A stretch of DNA of 64,000 bases, taken from positions 248,001 to 312,000 of the forward strand of contig NZ_VNWN01000004.1 of assembly GCF_012720115.1 (NCBI RefSeq), written 5' to 3'. Numbering within the stretch: the stretch's first letter is position 1; every line of letters begins with the position of its first letter. The notes under the pieces were generated by a model that saw only the letters and a list, made by a program, of their open reading frames with translations, searched no databases and had not been told where the DNA came from. The position numbers were made by a program, and so were the translations under genes. The DNA is from Sneathiella chinensis. GTDB taxonomy: Bacteria > Pseudomonadota > Alphaproteobacteria > Sneathiellales > Sneathiellaceae. Below, piece by piece: positions 35,216 through 45,621 of the stretch.

Positions 35216-35797
35216 ATGACGGTGGGTGTGACGAAAAGGAAACTGCGCAAGCTGGCGTCCGACAGGCGAAAAAGCCTGTTCGATGACGAGGATGCCCACA
35301 CTGCCTTTGCCCACGCTGCCCGTGATCATTTTCTGGATGCCATCCGGCCCGGTAACGGCCTGTCCGTTTCGCTGTATTGGCCCATCGCCGACGAGATGAA
35401 TACGCGCCCCCTTATATACCGATTGCAGGAACAGGGTATCCGCTGCCTTTTACCCTTTGTGGAGGGGCCGGACAGGCCGCTTGTATTTCGGGAATGGATC
35501 GCAGGCCAGCCGCTGGAAAAAGGGGCCTTTGATGTTTATGCCCCCGAGGCGTCGGCACCGGAAGGGGTACCGGATATTCTGGTGGTGCCCCTGCTGGCCT
35601 TTGATGGGGCCGGATACCGGCTTGGGTATGGCGGGGGCTATTATGATCGAACATTGGAAAAATTGCGGGCCGGGAAAGGCTGTCTCGCTGTTGGGTATGC
35701 CTTCTCGGTACAGGAGGTGGCGACGGTCCCAACAGATGGGTATGATCAGCCACTGGACTGGATTGTGACGGAAAAAGAAGCAAGGAAATTCGCGTGA
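35216..35797 (+). CDS. fau: 5-formyltetrahydrofolate cyclo-ligase
   Basis: 193 residues from ATG 35216; longer in-frame starts run back into the 6S terminator and give a non-conserved leader. It converts 5-formyl-THF to 5,10-methenyl-THF with ATP. Motifs: RKLASDRRKSLF, SLYWPIADEMNTRPLI near 45-60, PLLAFDGAGYRLGYGGGYYDRTL near 130-152 (ATP/folate loop) and a C-terminal DWIVTEKE. Overlaps the next gene by 4 bp. Confidence 0.93.
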   Translation: MTVGVTKRKLRKLASDRRKSLFDDEDAHTAFAHAARDHFLDAIRPGNGLSVSLYWPIADEMNTRPLIYRLQEQGIRCLLPFVEGPDRPLVFREWIAGQPLEKGAFDVYAPEASAPEGVPDILVVPLLAFDGAGYRLGYGGGYYDRTLEKLRAGKGCLAVGYAFSVQEVATVPTDGYDQPLDWIVTEKEARKFA

Positions 35798-36609
35798 GAC
35801 TTCTCTATTGTGGTGATGTGGTTGGGCGCTCCGGGCGCGATGTGGTGCTGGAAAGAATGCCGGAAATCCGGGAACGTCTCGGGATTGATTTTGCCGTAGT
35901 GAACGGAGAGAACTCGGCCTCCGGTTTCGGGATCACCGAGAAAATCTGCGCGGCCTTCTATGAAACGGGTACGGATTGTATTGTTCTTGGCAATCACAGC
36001 TTCGATCAAAAAGACATCGTGTCCTATATGGAGACGGACAAGCGCCTGATCCGGCCGGCCAACTACCCGGAAGGGACCCCGGGACGGGGGGCAGCGGTTT
36101 TCAAGACCCGCGCCGGAAAGACAATCATGGTCATCCAGGTCATGGGCCGTGTCTTCATGGACCCGTTGGAAGACCCGTTCGCGGCCGTTGATCGGCTGCT
36201 GGCAACCGGTCGTCTTGGGCAGAAATACGACTTCATCCTTGTGGATATTCATGGCGAGGCCACGTCGGAAAAGATGGCCATGGGCCATTTCTGTGACGGG
36301 CGGGTGTCGGCGGTGGTCGGCAGTCATTCCCATGTGCCGACAGCGGATGCCCAGATATTGCCCGGCGGCACGGCCTACCAGACCGATGCCGGAATGTGCG
36401 GTGACTATAATTCCGTGATTGGCATGGACAAGGAAGAACCCATTCGCCGCTTTACCCGCAAAATTCCGGGCGGACGGTTTACCCCGGCGCTGGGGGATGC
36501 GACCCTGTGCGGCATCTTTGTTGAAACCGATGATGCGACGGGCCTTGCGACCCGTGTTGCCCCGGTGCGTCTTGGTGGGCGGCTTGCTGAATGCTGGCCT
36601 GACGTATAG
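35794..36609 (+). CDS. YmdB/TIGR00282-type metallophosphoesterase
   Basis: 271 residues. It begins MRLLYCGDVVGRSGR, the metal-binding GD motif of this family, with NGENSASGFGI near 39-49 and a GNHSFD motif near 66 (GNHTWD in many relatives). DIHGEATSEK and VGSHSHVPTADAQILPGGTAYQTDAGMCG carry the other metal ligands. Members are cyclic-nucleotide phosphodiesterases (YmdB) with roles in biofilm and motility choice in Gram-positives; the target here is unknown. Coupled to fau by a GTGA overlap. Confidence 0.88.
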   Translation: MRLLYCGDVVGRSGRDVVLERMPEIRERLGIDFAVVNGENSASGFGITEKICAAFYETGTDCIVLGNHSFDQKDIVSYMETDKRLIRPANYPEGTPGRGAAVFKTRAGKTIMVIQVMGRVFMDPLEDPFAAVDRLLATGRLGQKYDFILVDIHGEATSEKMAMGHFCDGRVSAVVGSHSHVPTADAQILPGGTAYQTDAGMCGDYNSVIGMDKEEPIRRFTRKIPGGRFTPALGDATLCGIFVETDDATGLATRVAPVRLGGRLAECWPDV

Positions 36610-36685
36610 GGCGCGCGCTCTTTTTTGCAGAACAGGTGATCTGTTGTGGTTTCCCGGAAGGCCCTGTCCGGGAAAGCGGAAAGTA

Positions 36686-36714
36686 TTGACAGTTTGTTAA
36701 CGCAGTCATGCTAA
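36686..36714 (+). promoter_or_regulatory. Near-consensus promoter of the 558-residue protein gene
   Basis: TTGACA at 36686-36691, 17 bp, TGCTAA at 36709-36714. The predicted start near 36721 leaves a 45-nt leader to TTG 36766. Confidence 0.7.
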
Positions 36715-36765
36715 CAGAGCAGCACCATTTTGCAGAAGTACCAGTCCTCAGCTGGAGAGAGACCA

Positions 36766-38442
36766 TTGGCAGGGCTAAAGAAGCATTACGAAATACAGGG
36801 CCTGAAATCGGGTTCCTGGACAGTCCAGAAGGTTTACGATGACCGGTCCGCGGCGATTGATGCGGCGAAGACCCTGTTTCGGGATCTGGCACTGAAGGCC
36901 GTGAAGGTCCTAGAGGTCTCGTTCGGTGACACGGAAGTCGGCTTTCAGGATAAAGAAGTCTATTTCGAGGGCGAGCGGCCTGCGAAGGCCAGCGGCGATT
37001 CCTCCGTTGAACTGATCCGTCCTGTTTGCCGCAATATCGAGGATATGCGCACCCTCATGGCCCGGCGCTCTATCGCGGTGCTGCTGGCCAAGCCCTTGCA
37101 GGGATGGCAGATCATGCCGGTCGAGTTGCTGTATCATCAGGGCCATCTCAGACGCCTCAGCGATACCGGGCAGGTGTTGCAGGGCGCGGTCCAGAAAGTG
37201 GCGATTTCCCAAATTCAGAAGACCGGGCAAAAGGTCAACGAGCGGGTTCTCGAACTTTACACACTGGTGAACGAGCGGTTGCAGGGTCTGAAGGAAGACG
37301 GCATCGAGGGGAATGTTCCCGATTTCGATGGACAGGACCTGTTGGGGTTGTATCGGGCGTCGCAGAAACATGACAACTGGCAGCGCATGTTCCTGATGGC
37401 GTTGGCCCGGCATTTTCAGGGCTTGAAAACCACGGACGAAAAATTCGCGCAGATTCTGGACTATATTGGCCAATATGACGAACCGGGGATTGTTCAGATA
37501 CTGGATATGTATCTGGCGGACTTCCTGACACTGTCCCGTCATCTCAAGCAGTTGCTGGGGGACGAGAACAATCTGGGCGATGCGGTCCTGAGCCTTGTGG
37601 ACCTGATCCGGGGGAACAAGGAAACCGCCACGGTTCATGCCCGTCATGTGGACCGGTTGTGTGTCCTGATGCGGGATCAGTTGTTGCCGCAAACCCGGGA
37701 AACGCTGATCCAGCGGGTCCGGGAAATTTTGCAAGGGAACAAGTCGTTTGTTGCCGGTGACTTGCTGGAAAGTGCCCGCTATCACAGCCTGATCCTGACC
37801 CGGATCAGGATCGGACAGGACGAGCATATCGGGGGCCGCGAGGCCATTGAGGCCCTGCAATATCGCTGCGAGCGCCTGATGGGCAGCATGACCATTGCCC
37901 GGATGCTGGAAGGGGCCGATCTGCCGCTGGACAAGGTGGACAGGCTGCTGAAAATCAACAAGGGCGTGATTGGTGCGTCGAACAAGCGGGCCATTGCCAA
38001 CTATATCCTGCCGGTTCTGCAAAGTGACTATAATATCCGGGAAATACTGGCCGAAGGGCGGGTGCCACTGGCGCTGGTCAACCGCCTGCGGGGCCTTCAG
38101 AAACAGGTCCTGAAAGCCAACTTTCAGGAATTCCATGAGACCCGCATTCTGGAGGCGCTGGACCAGATTGCCCTGACGGCGCTGGCTGAAGCGGACCTTT
38201 TGAGCGTTCTGGAGAAACGGGCCGCGACGGAAGTGCATCTTGGTCTCAGTCTTCTGGAACTGATCGTGGGGGATCGCCTGACCCGGCCCGAGGCCGAAAA
38301 ACAGGTGCGGGACAAGGCCCGGATGACCATCAAGGCGCCCACATTCCTGCCGACCCTGCAGGGGATGGCGGATAAGGGGCAGGCCCCGCCCGATTTCCTG
38401 AAACAGTTCTATAATCTGCTGAAAGTGGCCGGTATTCAGTAG
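36766..38442 (+). CDS. Conserved-looking protein of unknown function, 558 residues
   Basis: I do not recognise this protein. I chose TTG 36766 because GGAGAGA lies 5 bases before it; the frame extends to TTG 36730. It appears soluble: no signal peptide or membrane helix. An N-terminal domain of about 70 residues (HYEIQGLKSGSWTV, then YDDRSAAIDAAKTLF and AVKVLEVSFGD) looks like a small alpha/beta module. The remaining ~480 residues are almost all helical with many Leu and charged residues, and include RSIAVLLAKPLQGWQIMPVE and several LRGLQKQ-type amphipathic helices. It has its own strong promoter and precedes yebC-ruvCAB. Confidence 0.8.
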   Translation: MAGLKKHYEIQGLKSGSWTVQKVYDDRSAAIDAAKTLFRDLALKAVKVLEVSFGDTEVGFQDKEVYFEGERPAKASGDSSVELIRPVCRNIEDMRTLMARRSIAVLLAKPLQGWQIMPVELLYHQGHLRRLSDTGQVLQGAVQKVAISQIQKTGQKVNERVLELYTLVNERLQGLKEDGIEGNVPDFDGQDLLGLYRASQKHDNWQRMFLMALARHFQGLKTTDEKFAQILDYIGQYDEPGIVQILDMYLADFLTLSRHLKQLLGDENNLGDAVLSLVDLIRGNKETATVHARHVDRLCVLMRDQLLPQTRETLIQRVREILQGNKSFVAGDLLESARYHSLILTRIRIGQDEHIGGREAIEALQYRCERLMGSMTIARMLEGADLPLDKVDRLLKINKGVIGASNKRAIANYILPVLQSDYNIREILAEGRVPLALVNRLRGLQKQVLKANFQEFHETRILEALDQIALTALAEADLLSVLEKRAATEVHLGLSLLELIVGDRLTRPEAEKQVRDKARMTIKAPTFLPTLQGMADKGQAPPDFLKQFYNLLKVAGIQ

Positions 38443-38634
38443 GCGGGAACAGGGAATTTCCTAATTTATTACCCGTTTTTGCATTCAGGGCTTGGGGGAT
38501 GGCGCTTGCTGCGCTAAAACAGGGTCTGGAAAGCCCCCCGCTTGCATGCCTGAGGTGGCAACTGATGGCCAGAGGCGCCAGCGGCGGGATGAACATGGAT
38601 TGAGAAGGAACCGTTTCCCGGGTTAGAGAAAAGT
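38443..38634 (+). other. Leader region of yebC (192 bp)
   Basis: No gene seen. Several GC-rich complementary segments occur (for example GGCTTGGGGG near 38487 and CCCCCCGC near 38534), so the transcript is probably structured, but I cannot assign a known motif or clear promoter. Confidence 0.3.
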
Positions 38635-39387
38635 ATGGCAGGACATTCCCAGTTTAAGAACATCATGCATCGCAAAGGCGCACAGGACAAGAAGCGCGCC
38701 AAGATTTTCGCAAAGCACATTCGTGAATTGACGGTTGCTGCCAAGTCCGGCCTGCCAGACCCGGATATGAACCCGCGCCTTCGCACCGCGATTGCCGCTG
38801 CCCGTGCCGACAATATGCCGAAGGACAATATTGATCGCGCCATCAAGCGTGCATCCGGCGCAGCCGATGGCGAGAATTACGAGGAAATCCGGTATGAAGG
38901 ATATGGTCCGGGGGGTATCGCCGTGATCGTCGAAACCCTGACCGATAACCGGAACCGCACCGCCGCCGAAGTTCGGGCCGCGTTCTCCAAGTCCGGTGGG
39001 GCCTTGGGGGAAACCGGGTCTGTGGCGTTCATGTTTGATCGCATCGGCCAGATCGTTTACGCCGCCGAAGGGATCGACGGGGACGAAATTTTCGAAGCTG
39101 CACTGGAGGCCGGGGCCGACAATGTGGAAAGCGACGAAAACTCCCACGAAATCACCTGCGCCATGGAAGATTTCAACGACGTGCAGAGCGCACTTGAGGA
39201 GAAATTCGAGACGCCTCAGGAAGCCGGTATCATCTGGAAACCGCAAAACACGGTGCCTGTTGAAACCGAAGACAAGGCAAATTCGATTTTCAAACTTGTC
39301 GATGTTCTGGAAGACAATGACGACGTTCAGAAGGTGTTCGCCAATTTCGACATTCCGGACGAAATCATGGAGAAACTTGGCGACTGA
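38635..39387 (+). CDS. yebC: YebC/PmpR family translation/transcription factor
   Basis: 250 residues. The start [25 protein letters not shown] is characteristic (GHSxWxNIxHRK), followed by [43 protein letters not shown] near 85-98 and [12 protein letters not shown]. The family was annotated as DNA-binding regulators; recent work links YebC proteins to relief of polyproline stalling on ribosomes, which would complement EF-P here. The yebC-ruvCAB order is common in bacteria. Confidence 0.95.
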   Translation: MAGHSQFKNIMHRKGAQDKKRAKIFAKHIRELTVAAKSGLPDPDMNPRLRTAIAAARADNMPKDNIDRAIKRASGAADGENYEEIRYEGYGPGGIAVIVETLTDNRNRTAAEVRAAFSKSGGALGETGSVAFMFDRIGQIVYAAEGIDGDEIFEAALEAGADNVESDENSHEITCAMEDFNDVQSALEEKFETPQEAGIIWKPQNTVPVETEDKANSIFKLVDVLEDNDDVQKVFANFDIPDEIMEKLGD

Positions 39388-39409
39388 TTTTCGGGGGTTT
39401 TAACCGGTC

Positions 39410-39925
39410 ATGCGCTTGTTGGGACTGGATCCGGGGCTGCGGCATACCGGTTGGGGGATCATTGAGGCCGAGGGGAATTCCCTTCGGCATCTTGCAAATG
39501 GTGCCGTGTCGTCAGACGCGGCCCTGACCCTTTCCGAACGTCTGGTCCAGTTATACGAAGGGATCGAGGAAGTCCTTGCAGACTGGCAGCCGGATGAAGC
39601 CGCCGTCGAGGAAACCTTCGTCAACAAGAACCCGGTCTCCACATTGAAGCTGGGGCAGGCGCGGGGCATTGCCTTGCTGGTGCCCGCCCGACATGGCCTG
39701 CATGTGGAGGAATACGCCCCCAACAAGATCAAGAAGTCGGTTGTTGGCGCCGGACATGCCGGGAAAGAACAGATACATGCCATGGTGAGCATGTTGCTGC
39801 CCGGCTGTAAAATTGCCAATGAACATGCGGCGGATGCCCTTGCGGTGGCCATTTGTCATGCCCATTACGCAAGGACCAACCGCAATCTTCGTCGTGCAAC
39901 CTGTATGGCAGGGCTGTCTAAATGA
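39410..39925 (+). CDS. ruvC: Crossover junction endodeoxyribonuclease RuvC
   Basis: 171 residues. RNase H-like resolvase of Holliday junctions. Catalytic acidic residues are visible: D7 in [12 protein letters not shown], the Glu pair in [13 protein letters not shown] near 66, and the C-terminal [12 protein letters not shown] with its Asp near 143. It overlaps ruvA by 4 bp, completing a compact ruvCAB operon. Confidence 0.96.
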   Translation: MRLLGLDPGLRHTGWGIIEAEGNSLRHLANGAVSSDAALTLSERLVQLYEGIEEVLADWQPDEAAVEETFVNKNPVSTLKLGQARGIALLVPARHGLHVEEYAPNKIKKSVVGAGHAGKEQIHAMVSMLLPGCKIANEHAADALAVAICHAHYARTNRNLRRATCMAGLSK

Positions 39926-40554
39926 TTGCAAAACTTTCTGGGTCTCTGGATAGCGTCGGGGAGGACTGGATCATCATCGACGTGGGCGGTGTTGGCTATC
40001 TGGTCTTTTGTTCCGGTCGGACCTTGCGGGTTCTGCCGGAAGTGGGCGGGTCCGTATCCCTGATGATCGAAACCCATGTCCGCGAGGATCATATCCACCT
40101 GTTCGGTTTCCAAAGCATGGCCGAGAAAGCCTGGTTCACCCTGCTGCAGACGGTGCAGGGGGTGGGGGCCAAGGTGGCGCTGGGTGTGCTGTCCATTTTC
40201 TCTGGTGAGGAGCTGACGCAGATTGTGGCAGCGGCCGATAAAACCGCGCTGACCCGTGTAAGCGGGGTGGGGCCCAAGGTCGCTGGACGGATCGTGGCGG
40301 AACTTAAGGACAAGGTTGCCAAGATGGACCTTGGACCAGTTGCTTTTGCCGGGGCGACGGACAAGGGCAAGAAGGCTGCTGCGACCGATGGCGGGTCCGC
40401 TGTGGCCGCCGGGGATGCGGTGTCCGCGCTGGTCAATCTTGGATATGGGCGTGCCGATGCCTTTGGCGCGGTTGCCGCTGCGGCCCGCCGTCTGGGTCCT
40501 GACGCCACGGTTGAAGCCCTGATCACGGCTGGCTTGAAGGAGTTGGCGGCATGA
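39922..40554 (+). CDS. ruvA: Holliday junction branch migration protein RuvA
   Basis: 210 residues. N-terminal OB-fold ([28 protein letters not shown]), [14 protein letters not shown] near 54-67, two helix-hairpin-helix motifs ([14 protein letters not shown] near 80-93 and [19 protein letters not shown] near 115-133), a flexible Ala/Gly linker and the RuvB-binding domain III ([16 protein letters not shown]). It binds the four-way junction and loads RuvB. Overlaps both neighbours by 4 bp. Confidence 0.96.
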   Translation: MIAKLSGSLDSVGEDWIIIDVGGVGYLVFCSGRTLRVLPEVGGSVSLMIETHVREDHIHLFGFQSMAEKAWFTLLQTVQGVGAKVALGVLSIFSGEELTQIVAAADKTALTRVSGVGPKVAGRIVAELKDKVAKMDLGPVAFAGATDKGKKAAATDGGSAVAAGDAVSALVNLGYGRADAFGAVAAAARRLGPDATVEALITAGLKELAA

Positions 40555-41597
40555 CCGAGGACCGTCTTGTTGCCCCGACCCGAAGCGAGCAGGATGATAC
40601 GGAGCTGCAATTCCGTCCGCAGACGCTGGATGATTTTATTGGTCAGAAGCAGGTTCGCGAAAATCTCAGCATTTTTATTCAGGCGGCCCGGCAACGGGGC
40701 GAGGCGCTGGACCATGTGATGTTTTTCGGGCCGCCCGGTCTTGGCAAGACAACCTTGTCGCAGATTGTGGCGCGGGAACTGGGCGTCAATTTCCGGGCAA
40801 CCGCTGGCCCGGTGATCAGCAAGGCAGGGGATCTGGCCGCGCTGCTGACCAATCTTGAAGAAAATGATGTCCTGTTCATTGATGAAATTCACCGCCTGAA
40901 CCCGGCGGTTGAGGAAATCCTCTATCCGGCGATGGAGGATTTTCATCTGGACCTGATTATTGGCGAAGGCCCGGCGGCGCGATCCGTGCGCATTGACTTG
41001 CCGCCCTTCACACTGGTCGGGGCGACGACCCGGTCCGGCCTGATCACAACTCCCTTGCGCGAACGGTTCGGCATTCCGCTTCGGATGAATTTTTATGAGC
41101 CGGACGAATTGAAACTGATTGTCGCCCGCGGGGCTCGCGTGCTCGGCTTCCAACTCAGCGATGATGGGGCGCAGGAAATTGCCAACCGCAGCCGGGGAAC
41201 CCCTCGTGTGGCGGGACGTCTGCTGCGCCGGGTGCGGGATTTCGCCTCGGTCGCCGGGGTGGAGGTGGTGGACGCCTTGCGTGCCGATGCCGCCCTGAAC
41301 CGCCTTGAGGTGGACAAGCGGGGGCTGGACGCCATGGACCGGCGGTATCTGGGCCGGATTGCGTCTGATTTTGGCGGCGGGCCGGTTGGGGTGGAGACCC
41401 TGTCTGCGGCCCTGTCCGAGCCACGGGATGCCATTGAGGATATCATCGAGCCTTACCTGATCCAGCAGGGTTTCCTGCAGCGGACGCCGCGGGGCCGGAT
41501 GTTGACCAAGGCGGCCTTTGATCATCTTGGCCTGAAATTCCCGAAATCCGTGTCGTCCCAGCTTGATCTGATCGCGGAGGATGACAGTGACGTCTGA
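40551..41597 (+). CDS. ruvB: Holliday junction branch migration ATPase RuvB
   Basis: 348 residues. AAA+ helicase motor: [14 protein letters not shown] near 24-37, Walker [10 protein letters not shown] near 60-68, Walker [12 protein letters not shown] near 108-118, sensor GATTRSG near 160-166 and arginine finger region PLRERFGI near 170. A C-terminal winged helix carries [11 protein letters not shown]. It drives branch migration with RuvA and RuvC. Its 3' end overlaps ybgC by 17 bp. Confidence 0.97.
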   Translation: MTEDRLVAPTRSEQDDTELQFRPQTLDDFIGQKQVRENLSIFIQAARQRGEALDHVMFFGPPGLGKTTLSQIVARELGVNFRATAGPVISKAGDLAALLTNLEENDVLFIDEIHRLNPAVEEILYPAMEDFHLDLIIGEGPAARSVRIDLPPFTLVGATTRSGLITTPLRERFGIPLRMNFYEPDELKLIVARGARVLGFQLSDDGAQEIANRSRGTPRVAGRLLRRVRDFASVAGVEVVDALRADAALNRLEVDKRGLDAMDRRYLGRIASDFGGGPVGVETLSAALSEPRDAIEDIIEPYLIQQGFLQRTPRGRMLTKAAFDHLGLKFPKSVSSQLDLIAEDDSDV

Positions 41598-42039
41598 ACC
41601 GGCTATGGAAGGGCGGATAGACCGGGATGAGCAGGGCAGGGCACTGCATGTCTTTCCCGTCAAGGTCTATTGGGAGGATACGGACGCCGGGGGGATTGTC
41701 TATTACGCCAACTACCTGAAATTCACGGAACGGGCCAGAACCGACCTGCTGCGGGGGCTGGGGATCAACCAGCAAAGCCTGATGATGGATGAAGGGGTTA
41801 ATTTTGTCGTTCGGGACTGCCGGATCGAGTATCTGAAACCGGCGCGGATGGATGATGTGCTGTCGGTTCAGACACGCCTTCTGGACATGAAGGGGGCCAC
41901 CATGCGGATGGAGCAGGGGGTCTACCGGGAAGATGAAGTTTTGGTGAAAAGCGAGGTGCGGGTTGCCTGCATTCACAGATCGGGAAAGCCTGCCCGTTTT
42001 TTGCCTCAAATCAAAGATAAGTTTGCAACAGTTGTTTAG
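41581..42039 (+). CDS. ybgC: Tol-Pal associated acyl-CoA thioesterase YbgC
   Basis: 152 residues. Hot-dog fold thioesterase with the YbgC signature [26 protein letters not shown] near residues 30-55, including the catalytic aspartate. It hydrolyses short-chain acyl-CoA or acyl-ACP and is almost always the first gene of the tol-pal cluster, where its link to envelope lipid is not settled. The start overlaps the end of ruvB; the gap to tolQ is 23 bp. Confidence 0.92.
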   Translation: MTVTSEPAMEGRIDRDEQGRALHVFPVKVYWEDTDAGGIVYYANYLKFTERARTDLLRGLGINQQSLMMDEGVNFVVRDCRIEYLKPARMDDVLSVQTRLLDMKGATMRMEQGVYREDEVLVKSEVRVACIHRSGKPARFLPQIKDKFATVV

Positions 42040-42062
42040 TCGTCAGGAGCTGTGAAGGAAGA

Positions 42063-42785
42063 ATGGAAAACGAAACCTTAGTCGCTGCCCAGAATTTGGG
42101 GGCCGCTGCCCATGACCTTTCCATGATCAGCCTGTTTATGAGGGCGGATATCGTTGTCCAGTTGGTGATGATTGTCCTGATCCTTGCCTCCTTCTGGTGC
42201 TGGGCCATTATTATCGACAAAATTATCAAATTCCGGAAGGTTACGGCCGAATCTGACGATTTCGAGCATGATTTCTGGTCAGGTGGCAACCTTGAGGACC
42301 TTTACAAGAAGGTTGGCCCCAACCCGGATAACCCCATGGCCGTCCTGTTTGCGTCGGCCATGCGGGAATGGATGCGCTCTACGGAAAAGGGGCTCGACAA
42401 ATATTCTAGCGCTGGCCTTCAGGCCCGGATCCATCAGGTGATGCGGGTTGCCATAGACCGGGAAATGGACCGCCTTGAAAAATATCTCGGGTTTCTGGCG
42501 ACGGTTGGCTCAACGGCCACATTTCTGGGTCTGTTCGGTACGGTCTGGGGCATCATGAACAGTTTCCAGTCCATTGCCGCCACAAAGGATACCAGCCTTG
42601 CGGTTGTTGCCCCCGGTATTGCCGAGGCCCTGTTCGCAACCGCCCTTGGCCTTGTGGCCGCGATCCCGGCGGTTGTCGCCTATAACAAGTTTTCCAACGA
42701 TTTGCAGCGGATCATCACCCGGTTGGAAGGGTTCGCCGGTGAGTTTTCCGCGATCCTGTCCCGGCAACTGGATCAGGAGAACTGA
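42063..42785 (+). CDS. tolQ: Tol-Pal system proton channel subunit TolQ
   Basis: 240 residues, three transmembrane helices (about 28-50, 140-162 and 180-202). GSTATFLGLFGTVWGIMNSF and VAPGIAEALFATALGLVAAIPAVVAYN are the conserved TolQ/ExbB pore segments with the Thr/Ser residues of the proton path. With TolR it forms the inner-membrane motor that energises TolA during cell constriction. GAAGGAAG lies just before the ATG. Confidence 0.97.
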   Translation: MENETLVAAQNLGAAAHDLSMISLFMRADIVVQLVMIVLILASFWCWAIIIDKIIKFRKVTAESDDFEHDFWSGGNLEDLYKKVGPNPDNPMAVLFASAMREWMRSTEKGLDKYSSAGLQARIHQVMRVAIDREMDRLEKYLGFLATVGSTATFLGLFGTVWGIMNSFQSIAATKDTSLAVVAPGIAEALFATALGLVAAIPAVVAYNKFSNDLQRIITRLEGFAGEFSAILSRQLDQEN

Positions 42786-42787
42786 TC

Positions 42788-43249
42788 ATGCAGGGTGCAG
42801 ATTACGAGGCGTTTTCCGGGAAGGGACGAAAGCGGCGGCATCGGGCAATGTCCGAAATCAACGTCACGCCCTTTGTGGATGTGATGCTGGTTCTGCTGAT
42901 CGTTTTCATGGTGACGGCGCCGCTGCTGACGGTTGGGGTGCCGCTGGAGCTGCCAAACACCAAGGCCAGCACGGTTCAGGGGAATGACGAGCCGCTGGTG
43001 ATCAGTGTTGGTGCGGACGGCAAGCTGTACCTTGAGGATCTGGAGGTTGATCTTGAAAATCTGGTGCCCAAGTTGCAGGCAGTAACCGCCGCCAAACAGG
43101 ACCAGCGGATTTTCGTGCGCGGGGACAAGAACGTGAATTACGGTCGCGTGCTGGAGGTTATGGGGGAAATCCATGCCGCCGGGTTTAAACGCGTCGCCAT
43201 GGTCTCTGCCGGGCAGCCAAAGCCCGACACAACCGAAGCCGGGAAGTAA
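42788..43249 (+). CDS. tolR: Tol-Pal system protein TolR
   Basis: 153 residues. A cytoplasmic N-terminus is followed by one helix, near 30-50, which begins NVTPFVDVMLVLLIVFMV; its aspartate is the proton-binding residue. The periplasmic domain ends with QRIFVRGDKNVNYGRVLEVMGEI. It starts 2 bp after tolQ, so synthesis is tightly coupled. Confidence 0.96.
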   Translation: MQGADYEAFSGKGRKRRHRAMSEINVTPFVDVMLVLLIVFMVTAPLLTVGVPLELPNTKASTVQGNDEPLVISVGADGKLYLEDLEVDLENLVPKLQAVTAAKQDQRIFVRGDKNVNYGRVLEVMGEIHAAGFKRVAMVSAGQPKPDTTEAGK

Positions 43250-43264
43250 GGGTCCGTTTCGGGT

Positions 43265-44221
43265 ATGAAGGTATCTGCGATTATATCGGCGGCACTGCAT
43301 CTGGTTATTCTGGTGCTGATGTATACGGGGTTGCCGATTTTCACCGATCCGGTGATTCTGGATGAAACCACGGTTATTGAGGTGGATTTCGTCGAGATTG
43401 CCGAGGTGACCAATCTTCCCAAGCATCGCCCTGCGCCGGCGCCTGAGAAAAAGCCGGAACCGAAGCCCGAGCCAAAACCGGAGCCGAAACCCGCGCCGCC
43501 ACCACCGCCGCCGCCACCGCCGCCGCCAGCGCCGGAACCCGAGCCGGAACCTGTTCCAGCCCCGGCCCCTGAGCCTGAGCCTGAACCCGCGCCCGAACCG
43601 GAGCCCGAGCCAGAGCCTGTCCCGGCCCCAAAGCCGGAACCCAAGCCTGAAGTCAAGGAAGCGAAAGCCGTGCCTCGGCCGAAAATAAAGCCGAAGGTTA
43701 CGCCGGTGAAGCCAAAGACACCGGTGAAGGAAGCCGAGAAAAAGCCTGAAAAGAAAAAGGACAATTTCGACCTGAACCAGTTGCAGGCGCTTCTCGACAA
43801 GAAAAAGCGTGAGGCCCCGGCGGCCCAAACCGATCAGGATGACACAAAAAAGTCTCAATCTGCTGAAAAATTGTCCAGCAGCTCCAATCGGGCTGTGGAC
43901 AGATCCATGCCGATGAGTATCAGTGAAAAAGATGCGTTCAAACGCCAGATTGAGCGGTGCTGGAGCCCGCCAACCGGGAGCGTGAACGCTGAGGAACTGA
44001 TTATCACGCTGCGGATCGTGCTGAATGAGGATGGGACTGTTCAAGGCCGACCTAAAACGGTAGGAATTGGAAGCTATAAAAACAATTTTGAGCGCGCCGC
44101 TGCGGAAAGTGCCATACGGGCTGTCCTGCAATGCCAGCCGTACCGGTTGCCGCTTGAGAAATATGAACGTTGGCGGGATACGACGCTCAACTTCAACCCG
44201 AGGGAGATGTTTGGACAATGA
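43265..44221 (+). CDS. tolA: Tol-Pal system protein TolA (TonB-like energy transducer)
   Basis: 318 residues. N-terminal anchor with [15 protein letters not shown] (residues ~8-23) carrying the His of the SHLS-like TolQR contact. A proline-rich linker from about 55 to 165 is built of Glu-Pro/Lys-Pro repeats and a run of twelve consecutive prolines. A charged helix and the C-terminal TolA domain ([15 protein letters not shown], then [28 protein letters not shown]) follow. It spans the periplasm to reach Pal and TolB. The linker is shorter and more proline-rich than in E. coli, and its translation probably depends on EF-P. Confidence 0.93.
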   Translation: MKVSAIISAALHLVILVLMYTGLPIFTDPVILDETTVIEVDFVEIAEVTNLPKHRPAPAPEKKPEPKPEPKPEPKPAPPPPPPPPPPPAPEPEPEPVPAPAPEPEPEPAPEPEPEPEPVPAPKPEPKPEVKEAKAVPRPKIKPKVTPVKPKTPVKEAEKKPEKKKDNFDLNQLQALLDKKKREAPAAQTDQDDTKKSQSAEKLSSSSNRAVDRSMPMSISEKDAFKRQIERCWSPPTGSVNAEELIITLRIVLNEDGTVQGRPKTVGIGSYKNNFERAAAESAIRAVLQCQPYRLPLEKYERWRDTTLNFNPREMFGQ

Positions 44222-45567
44222 GTAGACTGAAACACGGACTGGCCGGACTGGGTAAGGTTGTGGCTTTGGGCCTGTTGGTCTCGTTGGGCGCAACCCTGTC
44301 CGCACGGGCGGAACTGGTGATTGACATTACCCGCGGTAATATCGAGCCGCTGCCGATTGCCATATCCGACTTCCATGCCGAGACAGAAGCCGCCTCACTG
44401 GTGGGGCAGCAGATTTCCGAAGTGATCCAGGCCGATCTGGAACGCTCCGGTCTGTTCGCCCCCATCGATCAGCGGGCCTTCCTGCAGAAACCGGCCGACC
44501 TTCAGGTCACACCGGTTTTCTCCAATTGGCGCAAGATCAATGCGCAGGCCCTGACATCTGGTCTGGTGCGGGCCCTGCCGGATGGGCGCATCAATGTTCA
44601 GTTTCGCCTTTGGGATGTGGTGTCCGAACAGTATCTGACCGGCCTGCAATATACCAGCCAGCCGACCAACTGGCGGCGTACCGCACACCTGATCGCGGAC
44701 CAGATTTACAAGCGCCTGACCGGTGAAGAAGGATATTTCGATACCCGGATTGTCTATGTATCCGAAAGCGGACCGCAGGATCGTCGCATCAAGCGTCTTG
44801 CCATCATGGATCAGGATGGTGCCCGTCACCAGTTCCTGACGGATGGCAGCAATCTTGTTCTGACGCCGCGTTTCTCGCCGACCCAGCAGGAAATCACCTA
44901 TCTTTCCTACTTCAATAACAAGCCACGGGTCTATCTGTTCAATATCGACACCGGTCAACAGGAAGTTCTGGGTGAATTTCCGGGCATGACCTTTGCCCCG
45001 CGCTTCTCGCCTTCTGGCAATCAGGTGGTGATGAGCATGTCGGAAAATGGCAATGCAGACATTTATGTCATGGACCTGCGGACCCGCGCCATCAAGCGCC
45101 TGACCAAGCATCCGGGTATTGATACAGCGCCGTCCTTTTCTCCGGACGGAACGCAGATTACCTTTGAATCAGACCGCAGTGGTCGTCAGCAGCTTTATGT
45201 CATGAATTCCGACGGAACCAACCCGAAACGGATCAGTTTTGGCAAGGGCAATTACGCCACACCGGTGTGGTCGCCGCGGGGGGATCTGATTGCATTTACC
45301 AAGCTGACAGGCGGTAAATTTTCCGTCGGTGTGATGCGTACTGACGGTACGCAGGAACGCATTCTGACTGAAGGGTTCCATAACGAAGGGCCTTCATGGG
45401 CTCCGAACGGCCGTGTTCTTGTGTTCTTCCGGCAAATTCCCGGACAGAAAAATGGACAGGGTGACAAGGTTCGTCTTTGGTCTGTGGACCTGACCGGCTA
45501 TAACGAGCGGGAGGTGATCACCCCGCGCGACGGTTCAGATCCTGCGTGGTCGCCCTTGATTAGGTGA
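44218..45567 (+). CDS. tolB: Tol-Pal system protein TolB
   Basis: 449 residues from ATG 44218, overlapping the tolA stop (ATGA). A signal peptide ([18 protein letters not shown]) is cut near residue 31. The N-terminal domain runs to about 170 and a six-bladed beta-propeller with WD40-like repeats follows: [63 protein letters not shown] and [13 protein letters not shown]. Periplasmic partner of Pal and TolA in outer-membrane constriction. Confidence 0.97.
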   Translation: MSRLKHGLAGLGKVVALGLLVSLGATLSARAELVIDITRGNIEPLPIAISDFHAETEAASLVGQQISEVIQADLERSGLFAPIDQRAFLQKPADLQVTPVFSNWRKINAQALTSGLVRALPDGRINVQFRLWDVVSEQYLTGLQYTSQPTNWRRTAHLIADQIYKRLTGEEGYFDTRIVYVSESGPQDRRIKRLAIMDQDGARHQFLTDGSNLVLTPRFSPTQQEITYLSYFNNKPRVYLFNIDTGQQEVLGEFPGMTFAPRFSPSGNQVVMSMSENGNADIYVMDLRTRAIKRLTKHPGIDTAPSFSPDGTQITFESDRSGRQQLYVMNSDGTNPKRISFGKGNYATPVWSPRGDLIAFTKLTGGKFSVGVMRTDGTQERILTEGFHNEGPSWAPNGRVLVFFRQIPGQKNGQGDKVRLWSVDLTGYNEREVITPRDGSDPAWSPLIR

Positions 45568-45621
45568 CCTTAGATAAGTATAGTATCCCGTGTGTTGTAA
45601 TATTGGGGGGCAATAGTTCAT

